64,000 nt of DNA from Caulobacter sp. (GCA_021741355.1 JAIOXZ010000015.1:27430-91429), one strand, 5' to 3'. Shown: positions 18,185 to 29,385, numbered from the stretch's first letter. Numbers and translations are program-made. Notes: generated from the letters alone by a model not told the origin.

Positions 18185-18200
18185 GTGAACAATTGCTCAC
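18185..18200. promoter_or_regulatory. Candidate TetR operator, site 2
   Basis: GTGAACAATTGCTCAC, 35 bases centre-to-centre from site 1 and 10 bases before the TfoX-like start. The twin sites in a divergent promoter suggest joint control of both genes. Confidence 0.75.
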
Positions 18201-18209
18201 AGGGGCGAC

Positions 18210-18605
18210 ATGGCTGTCAGCGCTGACTTTCTTGAGCACCTGCACGAGCTGCTGGCCGATCTTGGCCCGTTGACGGTGAAGAAGATGTTCGGTGGCGCCA
18301 GCCTGCAACTGGATGGCGCGGCCTTCGCGCTGGTGTTCGGCGAGACGCTGTATCTGAAGGTCGACGACGAGAACCGCGCGGCGTTCGAGGCGGCGGGGGC
18401 GGGGCCGTTCGTCTACGAGATGAAGGACGGCCGGACCGGCGTGCTGGGCTACTGGAGCCTGCCCGAGAGCGGGCTGGACGATCCCGACGAGGCCGTGCGG
18501 TGGGCGCGGCTCGGGCTGGCTGCAGCTTGGCGCGCGCGCAAGCCGAAAACGAAGAAGGGCCGGGCGATGCGCGAAGACATCGGTCCCGGCCCCTGGGATG
18601 GGTAG
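18210..18605 (+). CDS. TfoX/Sxy family protein (N-terminal domain only)
   Basis: A 131-residue protein with the TfoX N-terminal fold: LGPLTVKKMFGGASLQLDG, then FALVFGETLYLKVDDENRAAF and FVYEMKDGRTGVLGYWSLPES. It lacks the C-terminal domain of enterobacterial Sxy, so a competence role cannot be assumed. The C-terminus is basic (ARKPKTKKGRAM). The start lies 10 bases after a TetR operator candidate. It is convergent with the crotonase gene. Confidence 0.85.
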   Translation: MAVSADFLEHLHELLADLGPLTVKKMFGGASLQLDGAAFALVFGETLYLKVDDENRAAFEAAGAGPFVYEMKDGRTGVLGYWSLPESGLDDPDEAVRWARLGLAAAWRARKPKTKKGRAMREDIGPGPWDG

Positions 18606-18619
18606 TGCTCTCAGACGAT

Positions 18620-18728
18620 GCTCCCCACGTCGTGGGGAGCTGTCACGCGGAGCGTGACTGAGGGGCGTCGGTGCACGGACTCCCCTCCACCGGCTTCGCC
18701 GGTCCCCCTCCCCAGCAGAGCTGGGGAG
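18620..18728. repeat. Divergent family-2-like palindrome
   Basis: GCTCCCCACGTCGTGGGGAG at the left, a GTCACGCGGAGCGTGAC hairpin, a CACCGGCTTCGCCGGT hairpin, and CTCCCCAGCAGAGCTGGGGA at the right. The architecture matches the CTCCCC-arm repeats. It fills a convergent junction and can form several stable hairpins. Confidence 0.7.
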
Positions 18729-18739
18729 GATCGATGAGG

Positions 18740-19543
18740 CTATCTGCCCTTGAACGCCGCGACGCGCTTTTGCAGGAAGGCGCTGACGCCTTCGATGAAG
18801 TCCTCGGACTTGCCGGCGATTTTCTGGGCCTTGCGTTCGGCGGTCAATTGGCCGTTCCAGTCGCCGTCGAGGCTGTCCCAGATCAGGCGGCGGATCGCGC
18901 CGAGCGACGCCGGGCCATTGGCCAGTTCCTTCGCCAGCGCGATCGCTGTCGCGAGGAGCTCAGCGTCGGGGACGACGCGGTTGACCATGCCCCATTCCAG
19001 CGCCTTGGCCGCGCCGATCTTCTCACCGAGCAGGGCCATTTCCATGGCCCGGGCGCGCCCGACGGCGCGCGGCAGCAGGTAGGTCGAGCCGCCGTCCGGC
19101 ACCAGGCCGATGCGGCGGAAGGCCTGCAGGAAGTAGGCGCTCTCGCCGGCCACGATCAGGTCGCCGAGCAGGGCGAACGAGCAGCCGACGCCGGCCGCCG
19201 CGCCGTTGACCGCCGTCACCAGCGGCACAGGCAGATCGCGCATCTGGCTGACCAGCGGGTTGTAGACGGTCTCGAGCGCGCGGCCCGCGTCCGGCTTGCC
19301 GTCGACGTCCAGCTCGCGGCCGGCCGCGCCGCCGCCGCCGAGGTTGGCGCCCGAGCAGAAGCCGCGGCCTTCGCCGGTCAGGACGACGGCGCGCGCCGCG
19401 ACCTTGCCGGCGGCGATGCTCGACAGGGCGTGGCTCAGCTCGCCGGCCAGGTCCAGGCCCGCCGCGTTCATCGTCGAGGGATCGGCCATCGTGACCACGG
19501 CCACGCCGTCGATCAGCTCAACCTTGATTTTCGTATAGTCCAC
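18740..19543 (-). CDS. Enoyl-CoA hydratase/isomerase family protein
   Basis: A 267-residue crotonase. The oxyanion hole region is GFCSGANLGGGG, the second active-site segment is AAAGVGCSFALLGDLIVA, and RIGLVPDGGSTYLLPRAVG carries Asp where hydratases have the second catalytic Glu. That pattern is seen in isomerase-like members such as PaaG, so isomerase activity is at least as likely as hydration. The GTG start at 19543 follows GGGAGGACG. Position beside an MFS gene and the TetR gene suggests a small catabolic island. Confidence 0.9.
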   Translation of the reverse strand: MDYTKIKVELIDGVAVVTMADPSTMNAAGLDLAGELSHALSSIAAGKVAARAVVLTGEGRGFCSGANLGGGGAAGRELDVDGKPDAGRALETVYNPLVSQMRDLPVPLVTAVNGAAAGVGCSFALLGDLIVAGESAYFLQAFRRIGLVPDGGSTYLLPRAVGRARAMEMALLGEKIGAAKALEWGMVNRVVPDAELLATAIALAKELANGPASLGAIRRLIWDSLDGDWNGQLTAERKAQKIAGKSEDFIEGVSAFLQKRVAAFKGR

Positions 19544-19613
19544 CGCAGCGTCCTCCCGGGTTTCTGGCGTCCATCGCTAGTCCCCATAACGCGGGGGAAC
19601 GCCAACGGAAATT

Positions 19614-20759
19614 TCAGGCGGGGCGGGGCGGGCCGTAGTAGCGGTGCAGCATGAGCGTCAGGGCGGCGGCGGCCGGCAGGCCCAGCAGGATCGGCGCGCC
19701 GAGTGACAGCCCTGCCCAGGCCATCATCGCGGCGCAGACGCAGCCGAAGAAGCAGCCGACGTCCCAGGCCCCTTCGGTGGCGATATGGAACCGCATCACG
19801 CAGGGCGAAGCCTTGGCCATGTTGTAGACCGGGGTCATCAGCACCGGCGTGACGATGGCGACCAGGAACGAGCCCGCGGCGTTGGCCGCCACCGCCAGCC
19901 AGGGCAGGTCCAGGCTGCCCGCCCGCAAGGCGACGACTATGGCCGCCGCGCCATAGGCCAGATAGGTCGCCCGCCGGCCATGTCCCATGTCGATATGGCG
20001 GCCCAGCACGATGCCGCTGACCGCGCCGACCAGGGCGGCCAGCGCCCAGGCGGCCCCGAAGGCGACGTAGCTCTCGCTGAGGGCCACGAAGAGGGCGATC
20101 AGCCAGATGTAGTGATAGGCCGAGGCGAACACCCCGTCGGCGACCATCAGGCCCAGCCCCATCCGGGTTGCGCCGGAGGGGCCCTCGACATTGGCCTTCA
20201 CCGCCACGTTGGGCAGTCCGAGCAGCGGAATGACGGACAGCATCTGGATGAGACCGACGATCCAGAAGGTCGGCGTCGGCCCCAGAGTTGTCAGGCCCCA
20301 GGCGCCCATCAGCGGGGCGATGATGCCGACCAGCGCCACCGCCGCCTCGCGCACGCCGATCTGACCGCCGCGGTCGTCGGCATTCCCGATGGCCGCGAAG
20401 TAGGCGTGGTAGCAGAGCCAGTAGAGCAGATAGCCGATCGAGGAGAAGGCGCAGAGCGCCCACAGCATCGGACCGGGTCCATCGACAAGGGCCAGCAGGG
20501 GGTAGTCCACGCCGGCGATGAGAGCGCCCGCCATCAGCAGCGGCTTGACGCCGAAGCGCTTGGCGAGGGGCAGCGTGAACGGCCGCAGACCGAAGCGGAG
20601 CGCCACGACGCCGGCCTGGAACAGCAGCGCAACGGGAATCGGAACACCGGCCTTGAGCAGATAGGCGAGAATGAAGATGCCGCCCGCCGCGCTGGCGAAG
20701 GCCTGGATGGCGTAGTGGATATGGACGCGGTTGACCGCGCCGATGTTCAGGAAGGACAT
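19614..20759 (-). CDS. MFS transporter
   Basis: A 381-residue polytopic protein with about 11-12 hydrophobic helices and the short basic loop LAKRFGVKPLL after the second or third helix. No substrate motif is recognisable. It starts with MSFLNIGAVNRVHIHY, a length and opening typical of sugar- or drug-type MFS carriers. A sequence resembling the TetR operators (TGAGCGGTTGCTC, 20866-20878) lies about 105 bases upstream. Confidence 0.85.
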   Translation of the reverse strand: MSFLNIGAVNRVHIHYAIQAFASAAGGIFILAYLLKAGVPIPVALLFQAGVVALRFGLRPFTLPLAKRFGVKPLLMAGALIAGVDYPLLALVDGPGPMLWALCAFSSIGYLLYWLCYHAYFAAIGNADDRGGQIGVREAAVALVGIIAPLMGAWGLTTLGPTPTFWIVGLIQMLSVIPLLGLPNVAVKANVEGPSGATRMGLGLMVADGVFASAYHYIWLIALFVALSESYVAFGAAWALAALVGAVSGIVLGRHIDMGHGRRATYLAYGAAAIVVALRAGSLDLPWLAVAANAAGSFLVAIVTPVLMTPVYNMAKASPCVMRFHIATEGAWDVGCFFGCVCAAMMAWAGLSLGAPILLGLPAAAALTLMLHRYYGPPRPA

Positions 20760-20865
20760 GGAGATCCGTTGGGCGCTTGTGTGAATACGCTGACGCCCGG
20801 CGCGATGGCCGGGGCGGGGGTCTGACGGCTAGCCTCGGCTAGGTCTCAGCGTTTGCGTTCACACA

Positions 20866-20878
20866 TGAGCGGTTGCTC
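20866..20878. promoter_or_regulatory. Possible third TetR-type operator upstream of MFS gene
   Basis: TGAGCGGTTGCTC matches the TGAGCATTTGCTC core of site 1 at 11 of 13 positions and keeps the TGAGC/GCTC half-sites. It lies in the 170-base gap between the GGDEF and MFS genes. A weaker match than sites 1 and 2. Confidence 0.35.
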
Positions 20879-20929
20879 CTTCGGATACCGAAGGTCTCGC
20901 ACGCGACTCCGTGACAGGCAAGTAGGGGC

Positions 20930-21985
20930 TTAGGCCGCGGCGGCGAGCTTTTCGCCGTTGGTGACGCGGTTGCGGCCGGTGCGCTTGGAGGCGTAGAGCG
21001 CCTCGTCGGCTCGTTCCATGACGCAGGAGCCGGTCTCGCCCTCGCGGCGCGAGGCGAGGCCTGCCGAGATGGTCACGGTGCCCAGATCCTCGTTGGTCGA
21101 GCGGCGCTTGAGCATCCGGGAGGCGACCTCCTCGCGGATTTCCTGCAGGCAGGCCTCGACCAGTCCGGCATCCTCGCCGGGGAAGATCATGGCGAACTCC
21201 TCACCGCCGTAGCGGGCCGAGAAGCGTGGCGTGGCGCCCAGGCGGCCGATGACGCTGGCGACATAGCGGATCACCTGGTCGCCGGTCTGGTGGCCCCAGG
21301 TGTCGTTGAAGCTCTTGAAGTGATCGATATCCAGAACGGCCAGCGTCAGCGTGGCGCCGGTCTCGTCGGCCTCGGCGCAGGCGCGGGCCAGTTCTTCATC
21401 GAAGGCGCGGCGGTTGGCGAGATTGGTCAGGCCGTCGGTGGTGGCGTCGCGGCGGACCTGTTCCAGGTACTCGCGCAGGCGCTGGACCTCGCTGGTGGAT
21501 TCGGCGAGCCGCTTCTCGAGCGACTTGTTTTCCTTCTGCACCCGGCGGGTCGCCGTGGACAGGGTGTCGACCATGGCCCGGACCTGGTCCACGCCGTCGG
21601 CTTCGGTCAGGCCCTTGCTGGCGCCGGCCAGGGTCTGGCCATAGGCCTCGTTGGACTTCTGGGCCGACTGGATCGCCTTCGAGACCGAGTCCAGTTCCCT
21701 GGACAGCTGATCCCCGGCGTCACGGATCTGTTCGTTCAGGCGGGCCTTGGCCAGATAGGCGGCGGCGAGGTCCTCGCTGATGCTTTCGGTAAGCGGTTCG
21801 CCGAGCAGGATCAGGCGACCGAGCTCCACGGCGAGTTCGCCGCTCGGGTCGGCCACATAGTGGGCCCAGAGTTCGAAATTGAGCGGCGTCGGCCAGACGT
21901 GATGTTGTTCCATCAGATCGATGGCCTGGCGGGCGACGTTGTAGGCCTGCGGGCCTCGCATCATGGTTTCGACATCGCCGGACAT
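20930..21985 (-). CDS. GGDEF domain diguanylate cyclase
   Basis: A 351-residue cytoplasmic protein. An N-terminal helical region (1-95), a coiled coil (about 95-180) and a C-terminal GGDEF domain with DGLTNLANRRAFDE (184-197) and RYGGEEF (258-264) are visible. The intact GGEEF signature predicts synthesis of cyclic di-GMP. No RxxD inhibitory site precedes it (ATPR stands there), so product inhibition through an I-site is not expected. AAGGGGGA precedes the start. Confidence 0.92.
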   Translation of the reverse strand: MSGDVETMMRGPQAYNVARQAIDLMEQHHVWPTPLNFELWAHYVADPSGELAVELGRLILLGEPLTESISEDLAAAYLAKARLNEQIRDAGDQLSRELDSVSKAIQSAQKSNEAYGQTLAGASKGLTEADGVDQVRAMVDTLSTATRRVQKENKSLEKRLAESTSEVQRLREYLEQVRRDATTDGLTNLANRRAFDEELARACAEADETGATLTLAVLDIDHFKSFNDTWGHQTGDQVIRYVASVIGRLGATPRFSARYGGEEFAMIFPGEDAGLVEACLQEIREEVASRMLKRRSTNEDLGTVTISAGLASRREGETGSCVMERADEALYASKRTGRNRVTNGEKLAAAA

Positions 21986-22174
21986 TCTTGCATTCCCCCT
22001 TGGCGCAGGCGGCCTTCTGGCCGACCCGGGCTGTAGATACCCAAAGGTAAGCCGAAAGGTCCGAACGACCGGTTAAAGAGATAACGCCGGTCGCTTGCGG
22101 CGAAGCGCCGCGGCGTCCATTCTGATCGCCGATCACTTGAGCCGGGGACCGCCCGGCCCCCCGGAGGGACCCCC

Positions 22175-23632
22175 ATGAACGCACCCGTCAACCTCGGCGC
22201 CGAAGGCCATACGGCCGCCATGCTCGCCATTCTGGATCGCCAGAAGGCCGCCCATATCCGCGATGGTGCACCGTCGGCTGAAAAGCGCATTGAGTGGCTC
22301 GACCGCTGCATCGGCCTGCTGGTCGATCACGCGGTGGAAATCCAGGACGCGCTGAACACCGATTTCGGCAACCGTTCCCGCGAAGCCAGCCTGCTGACCG
22401 ATGTCTCCGGTTCGATCGGCCCGCTGAAGTTCGCCAAGGAGAACGTCCGCAAGTGGATGAAGGCGCAGAAGCGCAAGACCACGCCGGCGATCCTGGGCCT
22501 GCTCGGCGCCAAGGCGGAGATCCAGTACCAACCCAAGGGCACGGTCGGGGTGATCAGCCCGTGGAACTTCCCGGTGAACCTGACGTTCGCGCCGCTGGCC
22601 GGGATTCTCGCCGCGGGCAACCGGGCGATGATCAAGCCGTCCGAGTTCACGCCGGTGACCTCCGAGCTGATGAAGACCATGTTCGCCAAGGTCTTCGCCG
22701 AGGAAGAGATCGCCGTGATCACCGGCGGACCGGAAGTCGGCCAGGCGTTCGCCGGGTTGCCGTTCGACCACATGATCTTCACCGGCGCGACCTCGATCGC
22801 CCGGCATGTGATGCGCGCCGCGGCCGAGAACCTGGTGCCGCTGACGCTGGAACTGGGTGGCAAGAGCCCGGTGATCATCTCGCAGAGCGCGGACATGGCC
22901 ACCGCCGCCGCGCGGATCATGAACGGCAAGACGCTGAACGCCGGCCAGATCTGTCTGGCGCCGGACTATGTGATGGCTCCGGAGAACCGTCTGGAGGAGT
23001 TCGTCACCGAGGCGACGGGCGCCGTCACCCGGATGTTCCCGACACTGAAGGACAATCCCGACTACACCGCCGTCGTCGCCCAGAGGCACTATGACCGGAT
23101 CAAGGGCTACATCGACGACGCCCGCGCCAAGGGCGCGGATATCCGCGAGATCAATCCGGCCAACGAGGACTTCAGCCAGCAGGAGCATCGCAAGATCCCG
23201 CCGACGCTGATCCTGAACGCGACCGACGACATGACGGTGACGCAGGACGAGATCTTCGGCCCGGTGCTGGCGGTGAAGACCTACAAGACCGCGAGCGAGG
23301 CGGTGGACTACGTCAACGCCCACGACCGGCCGCTGGGCCTCTACTGGTTCGGCACGGACGAGGCGGAGAAGACCCGCGTCCTCAACCACACCACCAGCGG
23401 CGGCGTGACGATCAACGACGTGATCATGCATGTGGCCCAGGAAGAGCTGCCGTTCGGCGGCGTCGGGCCGTCCGGCATGGGCAGCTATCACGGGCACGAC
23501 GGCTTCCTGGAGTTCAGCCACAAGAAGGCGATCTACACCCAGCTGAAAAAGGACATCGGCCCGCTGCTGCAGATGCGTCCGCCCTATGGACCGGCCATCC
23601 GCAAGTTCCTCGGCGCATCGCTCAAGCGGTAG
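22175..23632 (+). CDS. Coniferyl aldehyde dehydrogenase-type aldehyde dehydrogenase
   Basis: A 485-residue NAD(P)-dependent aldehyde dehydrogenase. The cofactor segment is SPWNFPVNLT, the general base is in LELGGKSP, and the catalytic cysteine is in NAGQICLAPDYV. The C-terminal extension with YGPAIRKFLG is typical of the CalB-like clade that oxidises coniferyl and related aldehydes, although the true substrate cannot be read from sequence. CGGAGGGACC precedes the ATG. It stands alone, divergent from the GGDEF gene. Confidence 0.87.
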   Translation: MNAPVNLGAEGHTAAMLAILDRQKAAHIRDGAPSAEKRIEWLDRCIGLLVDHAVEIQDALNTDFGNRSREASLLTDVSGSIGPLKFAKENVRKWMKAQKRKTTPAILGLLGAKAEIQYQPKGTVGVISPWNFPVNLTFAPLAGILAAGNRAMIKPSEFTPVTSELMKTMFAKVFAEEEIAVITGGPEVGQAFAGLPFDHMIFTGATSIARHVMRAAAENLVPLTLELGGKSPVIISQSADMATAAARIMNGKTLNAGQICLAPDYVMAPENRLEEFVTEATGAVTRMFPTLKDNPDYTAVVAQRHYDRIKGYIDDARAKGADIREINPANEDFSQQEHRKIPPTLILNATDDMTVTQDEIFGPVLAVKTYKTASEAVDYVNAHDRPLGLYWFGTDEAEKTRVLNHTTSGGVTINDVIMHVAQEELPFGGVGPSGMGSYHGHDGFLEFSHKKAIYTQLKKDIGPLLQMRPPYGPAIRKFLGASLKR

Positions 23633-23733
23633 GCGAGGCCGTTCATCTGGCCGTCAGGCGGGATGTCGTATTGCAGCCTGGATGGCGGCGTACGATATCC
23701 CGTCAGGGGTCATTCGACCCATTGGAGAAGACC

Positions 23734-24096
23734 ATGCGTATGGCCGTTACCGGCCTGCTCGCTTCGTTGATGGCGGTTTCCGCTGTCCAGGCGAAGCCTG
23801 ATTTCCGCGCCCAGGCGCGCTGTATCGCGGCCTATGAGGTCGCGGCCGGCCTGCTTGAAGCCGACGCCGACGCCGCCAGCGGCGCGGAGAAGGCCGCGAT
23901 CCGCAAGCGCATCGCCAAGCTCGACGTCAGCCGCGAGAAGGTCTCGCTGGCGCTGGCCACCCGCACGGATCTGACCCCCGCCGACAGCAAGGCCGGCCAG
24001 GCCGAGCGCAAGGCTGAAGAGGCGCGTCTGGACAAGCTCGCGCCGGCGGCGGTTCAGGCCGCGGCGGACGCCTGCGACGCGGTGTTGGCGGGGTAG
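23734..24096 (+). CDS. Small exported helical protein
   Basis: A 120-residue protein with a signal peptide ending at VQAKP (about residue 20). The mature part is Ala/Lys/Glu-rich and strongly helical, with two cysteines (ARCIAAY and DACDAVL) at its ends that could form one disulfide. No family is recognised. The ATG at 23734 follows TTGGAGAAG. Its composition suggests a periplasmic helical hairpin. Confidence 0.7.
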   Translation: MRMAVTGLLASLMAVSAVQAKPDFRAQARCIAAYEVAAGLLEADADAASGAEKAAIRKRIAKLDVSREKVSLALATRTDLTPADSKAGQAERKAEEARLDKLAPAAVQAAADACDAVLAG

Positions 24097-24111
24097 GCGG
24101 CAAACTCAACA

Positions 24112-24211
24112 CTGTCATCCCGGCCGCAGCGAAGCGGAGAGCCGGGACCCAGCTTCGGCCAGGATCTAATCTGGGTCCCGGATAGCCGCTGCGCGGCTTC
24201 CGGGATGACAG
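24112..24211. repeat. Family-1-like palindrome at convergent junction
   Basis: CTGTCATCCCGGCCGCAGCG at the left and CTTCCGGGATGACAG at the right, with AGCCGGGACCCAG pairing to CTGGGTCCCGG. It fills the space between a plus gene and the minus DEAD-box gene and is able to form a long two-way hairpin. Confidence 0.85.
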
Positions 24212-24220
24212 ACATGAATC

Positions 24221-26032
<1,812 letters not shown>

Positions 26033-26254
26033 GTCTCACTAATGGAAGATCCAGAGCCGCCCGTGTTTGGGCGAACGGGCGGCGCGGATTCGCCAGACCT
26101 GCTCCGAACTCGCGCGGATACATAGTCGCAACCCCTGTAAAGTCAACGATTGCGTGGGGTTGAAGCTGTCGTGGCGGGCTTCGCGCGGTGGTGATGACTT
26201 GGCAAATGGTCCTGTGCTGTTGTTGAATGCGCGCAGCCAACGAGAGACGCCGAA

Positions 26255-26626
26255 ATGTCCGCCAGCGGATTAGCTCTTGGCCTTCTGGCCGCCACTGTGA
26301 TCGCGGCCTCGGCCCCCGTGCCGCCGGCCGGCCTTGAGCCGGCGTTCGGCAACACGATCATCACCACCTATCCAAACGGCAAATCGACCCGCACCTGGCT
26401 GCATCGCGACGGCACCTATGAGGCCCAGCGCGCGAACGGCGAGCGGACGGGCGGGGTCTGGAAGGTCAAGGGCGGCCAGTTGTGCATCACCCAGAAGCGG
26501 CCAGTCTTCGTGCCGCTCACGTTTTGCACCCCGATCGTGCCCGGTGGCGTTGGTGCGAGCTGGTCGGCGAAGGGGCTGCTGGGCGAACCGGTCAGAAATG
26601 TTCTGGCGGCCGGCAGGCAGGGTTAA
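26255..26626 (+). CDS. Small exported protein, paralogue A
   Basis: A 123-residue protein with a signal-like N-terminus (ALGLLAATVIAASAP) and a short beta domain. The block FGNTIITTYPNGKSTRTWLH, then GTYE and a later GGVWKVKGGQLCITQ, matches the layout of the gene at 26711 (YGNTVVITYGDG, GSYT, GTWAISGSETCFTQ). One disulfide is possible between Cys in QLCIT and TFCTP. Function unknown; probably a tandem duplicate that has diverged. Confidence 0.72.
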   Translation: MSASGLALGLLAATVIAASAPVPPAGLEPAFGNTIITTYPNGKSTRTWLHRDGTYEAQRANGERTGGVWKVKGGQLCITQKRPVFVPLTFCTPIVPGGVGASWSAKGLLGEPVRNVLAAGRQG

Positions 26627-26710
26627 CCTGTCGCATTTTCTTGGTTAGGGTGCCGGGCTCGCCCGCGAGGCGAGCCCTCGAAAAACGAAGAAAATGGGCG
26701 GAAACAACAG

Positions 26711-27067
26711 ATGAAATTTCTTGCGAAGGCGGCGATTGCCGCTGCGATGTTCATGGCGGCCGGTCCCGCGCTGGCGTCTGATCCGATGGCGACGGCCTAC
26801 GGCAACACCGTGGTCATCACCTACGGCGACGGCACGACCGTGAAGCTGTTCATCGACGAAGGCGGCTCCTACACCGGTGACAGCCCGATGGGCGCGAGCT
26901 CGGGCACCTGGGCGATTTCGGGAAGCGAAACCTGCTTCACCCAGCAGTCGCCGGAAGCCACGCCGCCGTCCTGCAGCCCGACGGTCAACAAGAACGTCGG
27001 CGATACCTGGCAGGGCACCGGTCAGGGCGGCGCGCCCGTGACCGTCACGATCCAGGCGGGTCGCTAG
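26711..27067 (+). CDS. Small exported protein, paralogue B
   Basis: A 118-residue protein with a clear signal peptide (MKFLAKAAIAAAMFMAAGPALA). The mature domain has AYGNTVVITYGDGTTVKLF, EGGSYTGDS and SGTWAISGSETCFTQQ, aligning in order with paralogue A upstream, and two cysteines at equivalent places. No known family. It ends before a hairpin shared with the convergent otsA gene. Confidence 0.75.
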   Translation: MKFLAKAAIAAAMFMAAGPALASDPMATAYGNTVVITYGDGTTVKLFIDEGGSYTGDSPMGASSGTWAISGSETCFTQQSPEATPPSCSPTVNKNVGDTWQGTGQGGAPVTVTIQAGR

Positions 27068-27091
27068 ACGTCTGATCTGGAGTTCCCTTGT

Positions 27092-27118
27092 CCGATCTGA
27101 TGGAAACATCCAGATCGG
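27092..27118. terminator. Bidirectional hairpin between paralogue B and otsA
   Basis: CCGATCTG (27092-27099) pairs with CAGATCGG (27111-27118), with partial ATG/CAT pairing in the loop. It lies in the 60-base convergent gap. There is no long T-run, so efficiency is uncertain. Confidence 0.5.
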
Positions 27119-27127
27119 AAGAGGGCT

Positions 27128-28540
27128 CTAGGCCGCATCGTCGGCCAGGCGGGGCCTTCGTCCGGTCTCTGGTTTCAGGGCCGCGATGAAGGATTCCCGC
27201 CAGGCGGCGGTGTCGTCGGCCGTGACGCCGCGCATCAACGCCTCCCACCGGCGCCGCCGCTCTTCCAGCGGCATCGCCAGGGCCTGCTGAATGGCCTCGG
27301 CCATGCCCTCCCGGTCGTAGGGGTTCACGATCAGCGCGTCAGCCATCTGGCCGGCCGCCCCGGCGAACCGTGACAGGATCAGCACGCCCGGATCGGCCGG
27401 GTCCTGGGATGCCACATACTCCTTCGCCACCAGGTTCATGCCGTCGCGCAGCGGCGTCACGAGGCCCACGCGCGCCGCCCTGTAGATTCCGGCCAGTTCG
27501 TCCTGCCGGAAGCCGCTGTTGACGTAGCGCAGAGGCACCCAGTCGACGGTGCCGAACCGTCCATTGATGCGACCCGCCACGGCGTCCAGACGCGCCCGCA
27601 GGTCCTGATAAGCCTCGACGTAGTCGCGACTCAGCGTGGCGATCTGCAGCAGGAAGACCTTCTCCAGCTGCTCTTCATGTTCACCCAGGAACTGCTCATA
27701 GGCGACGAACCGCTCCTCCAGTCCTTTGGAATAGTCCAGACGGTCCACGCCCAGGATCATCTGGCGGCCGGCCAGACTGTCGCGCATGCGCTGATGGCTT
27801 TCCTCGCCGGTGGGCGACCGGGCGCCCTCGGCGAAGTCTTCGACATTGATCCCGATCGGGAAGGCCCCGAGCCGCACGGTGCGGCCGAAGGCGGTCACCC
27901 TGCCGTCAGCGTCTGGCGGTGCGATGCCCAGCTCGGCGCCAAGATATCCGACAAAGGCCGACACGCTCTCGGTCGTCTGGAAGCCGATCAGATCGTACTG
28001 AAACAGCGCCTCCACCAGCTTGCGGTGGCCCGGAAGTGTGACGAGCAACGGCTGGGCCGGCCAGGGAATATGCAGGAAGAACCCGATGCGGTTGCGCACA
28101 CCCTGCGCGCGCAGATCCCGCGCCAGGGGCGCCAGGTGATAGTCGTGGACCCAGACCAGGTCGTCCGGTCCGATCAGCGGTCTCAGCGTTTCTGCGAAGC
28201 GCTGGTTGACCCGCGCGTAGCCTGCGTCGAACGACCTCTCGTAGGCGGTCAGATCGATCCGGTCGTGGAACAGGGGCCACAGGGTCTTGTTGGCATACCC
28301 GTTGTAGTATTCGTCGACGTCCTGGGGCTCCAGGTCGACCTTCGCCACGGTGACTCCGCCGACCCGCTCCAGTCCGATCTGGCCCGAGAAGGTCGGGGTG
28401 GTCTCGCCGCTCCAGCCGAACCAGAGTCCCCCGCTTTCGCGCAGGGCCGTGGCGAGCGCGGCCGCCAGACCCCCGATCGAACCGGCGCCGACGTCGTTTG
28501 ACAGGCTCACCCGGTTGGACACGACAATCAGGCGGCTCAT
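27128..28540 (-). CDS. otsA: Trehalose-6-phosphate synthase
   Basis: A 470-residue GT20 glycosyltransferase joining UDP-glucose and glucose-6-phosphate. It has SNRVSLS at the N-terminus, [19 protein letters not shown], the substrate block [15 protein letters not shown], and [16 protein letters not shown]. The length matches E. coli OtsA. Its start overlaps the otsB stop by 4 bases, so synthase and phosphatase are co-translated. Trehalose protects against osmotic and drying stress. Confidence 0.95.
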   Translation of the reverse strand: MSRLIVVSNRVSLSNDVGAGSIGGLAAALATALRESGGLWFGWSGETTPTFSGQIGLERVGGVTVAKVDLEPQDVDEYYNGYANKTLWPLFHDRIDLTAYERSFDAGYARVNQRFAETLRPLIGPDDLVWVHDYHLAPLARDLRAQGVRNRIGFFLHIPWPAQPLLVTLPGHRKLVEALFQYDLIGFQTTESVSAFVGYLGAELGIAPPDADGRVTAFGRTVRLGAFPIGINVEDFAEGARSPTGEESHQRMRDSLAGRQMILGVDRLDYSKGLEERFVAYEQFLGEHEEQLEKVFLLQIATLSRDYVEAYQDLRARLDAVAGRINGRFGTVDWVPLRYVNSGFRQDELAGIYRAARVGLVTPLRDGMNLVAKEYVASQDPADPGVLILSRFAGAAGQMADALIVNPYDREGMAEAIQQALAMPLEERRRRWEALMRGVTADDTAAWRESFIAALKPETGRRPRLADDAA

Positions 28541-29301
28541 TGCATCGATCCTGCAAGCCAGGTCAGGACGGCCTGAGGATTGGCAAGCCGGTTCCTCGCC
28601 GCGGTCTCCCGGGGTTCGCCGACCAGCACGCCGAACCCGCCGAGGGCGGCGGCGGCCTCGAACGCCGATTCATCGGTCAGGTCGTCCCCGACCATGACCG
28701 GCCGACGTCCAGCGAACGCCGCCTCCTGCATGAAGATGCCGAGAGCATCCCCCTTGTTCGGGCCCGGTGTCAGGAGTTCGACGACCATCCGTCCTTCGAT
28801 GATGTCCAGATTGTGGGCCCTGGCGAGGCGATGGGCGATATCCAGACAGGCCTCCGCGGCGGGAGGATGGCCCCGGTAATGCAGCGCGAGGCTGCCGGCC
28901 TTGCGTTCGAGCAGAAGGCCCCGCTGCGCCGCGACGAAACTCTCGAGCATCGCCGCGACCGTCGGCAGGCTGGGATCGGGCCGAAAGTCGACGCGCTCGC
29001 CGGTGGGCGAGCGTCGCTCGCGACCGTGGCCGCCGGACACGCAGGCGACGACACCGCCCAGAATGCGATCGACCTCATCGACGGATCGACCGCTCAGCAC
29101 GGCCAGAGCCCCGCCCAGCCATAGCTGCAGCCTGCCGAGGAGGGCGGTGCGTTCGGGGTCGGGGCCGACCTTCCCCGGCGACGCCTCTATCGGCGCGAGC
29201 GTTCCATCAAGGTCAAGGAACAGCGCCACATTCCCAAGGGTCAGTAGCCGTGGCGACGCCAGCCCCTCAACGGAGGGGGGCGATGCGATGGTCTGAATCA
29301 T
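28537..29301 (-). CDS. otsB: Trehalose-6-phosphate phosphatase
   Basis: A 254-residue HAD-superfamily phosphatase (from the ATG at 29301; a start at 29349 would add 16 residues). Motif I is FLDLDGTLAPI, motif II is AVLSGRS, and the C-terminal acids are in VGDDLTDESAF. It removes phosphate from the OtsA product to give trehalose. First gene of the otsB-otsA operon, reversed from the E. coli otsBA spacing but with the same order of transcription. A 22-base dyad at 29386-29407 lies upstream. Confidence 0.93.
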   Translation of the reverse strand: MIQTIASPPSVEGLASPRLLTLGNVALFLDLDGTLAPIEASPGKVGPDPERTALLGRLQLWLGGALAVLSGRSVDEVDRILGGVVACVSGGHGRERRSPTGERVDFRPDPSLPTVAAMLESFVAAQRGLLLERKAGSLALHYRGHPPAAEACLDIAHRLARAHNLDIIEGRMVVELLTPGPNKGDALGIFMQEAAFAGRRPVMVGDDLTDESAFEAAAALGGFGVLVGEPRETAARNRLANPQAVLTWLAGSMQ

Positions 29302-29385
29302 GGATGCCCCAGTCGTTGGCCGTGAATGCTGCGAACGCAGCGATTTCATGCAGGGACATAGTCATATGAGATAAGTCTGGTTCCG

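Noticed and set aside
27112..27123. AGATCGGAAGAG, identical to the start of a common sequencing adapter
   Set aside because: It is half of a hairpin between convergent genes and diverges from the adapter at the next base. Chance match more likely than contamination.
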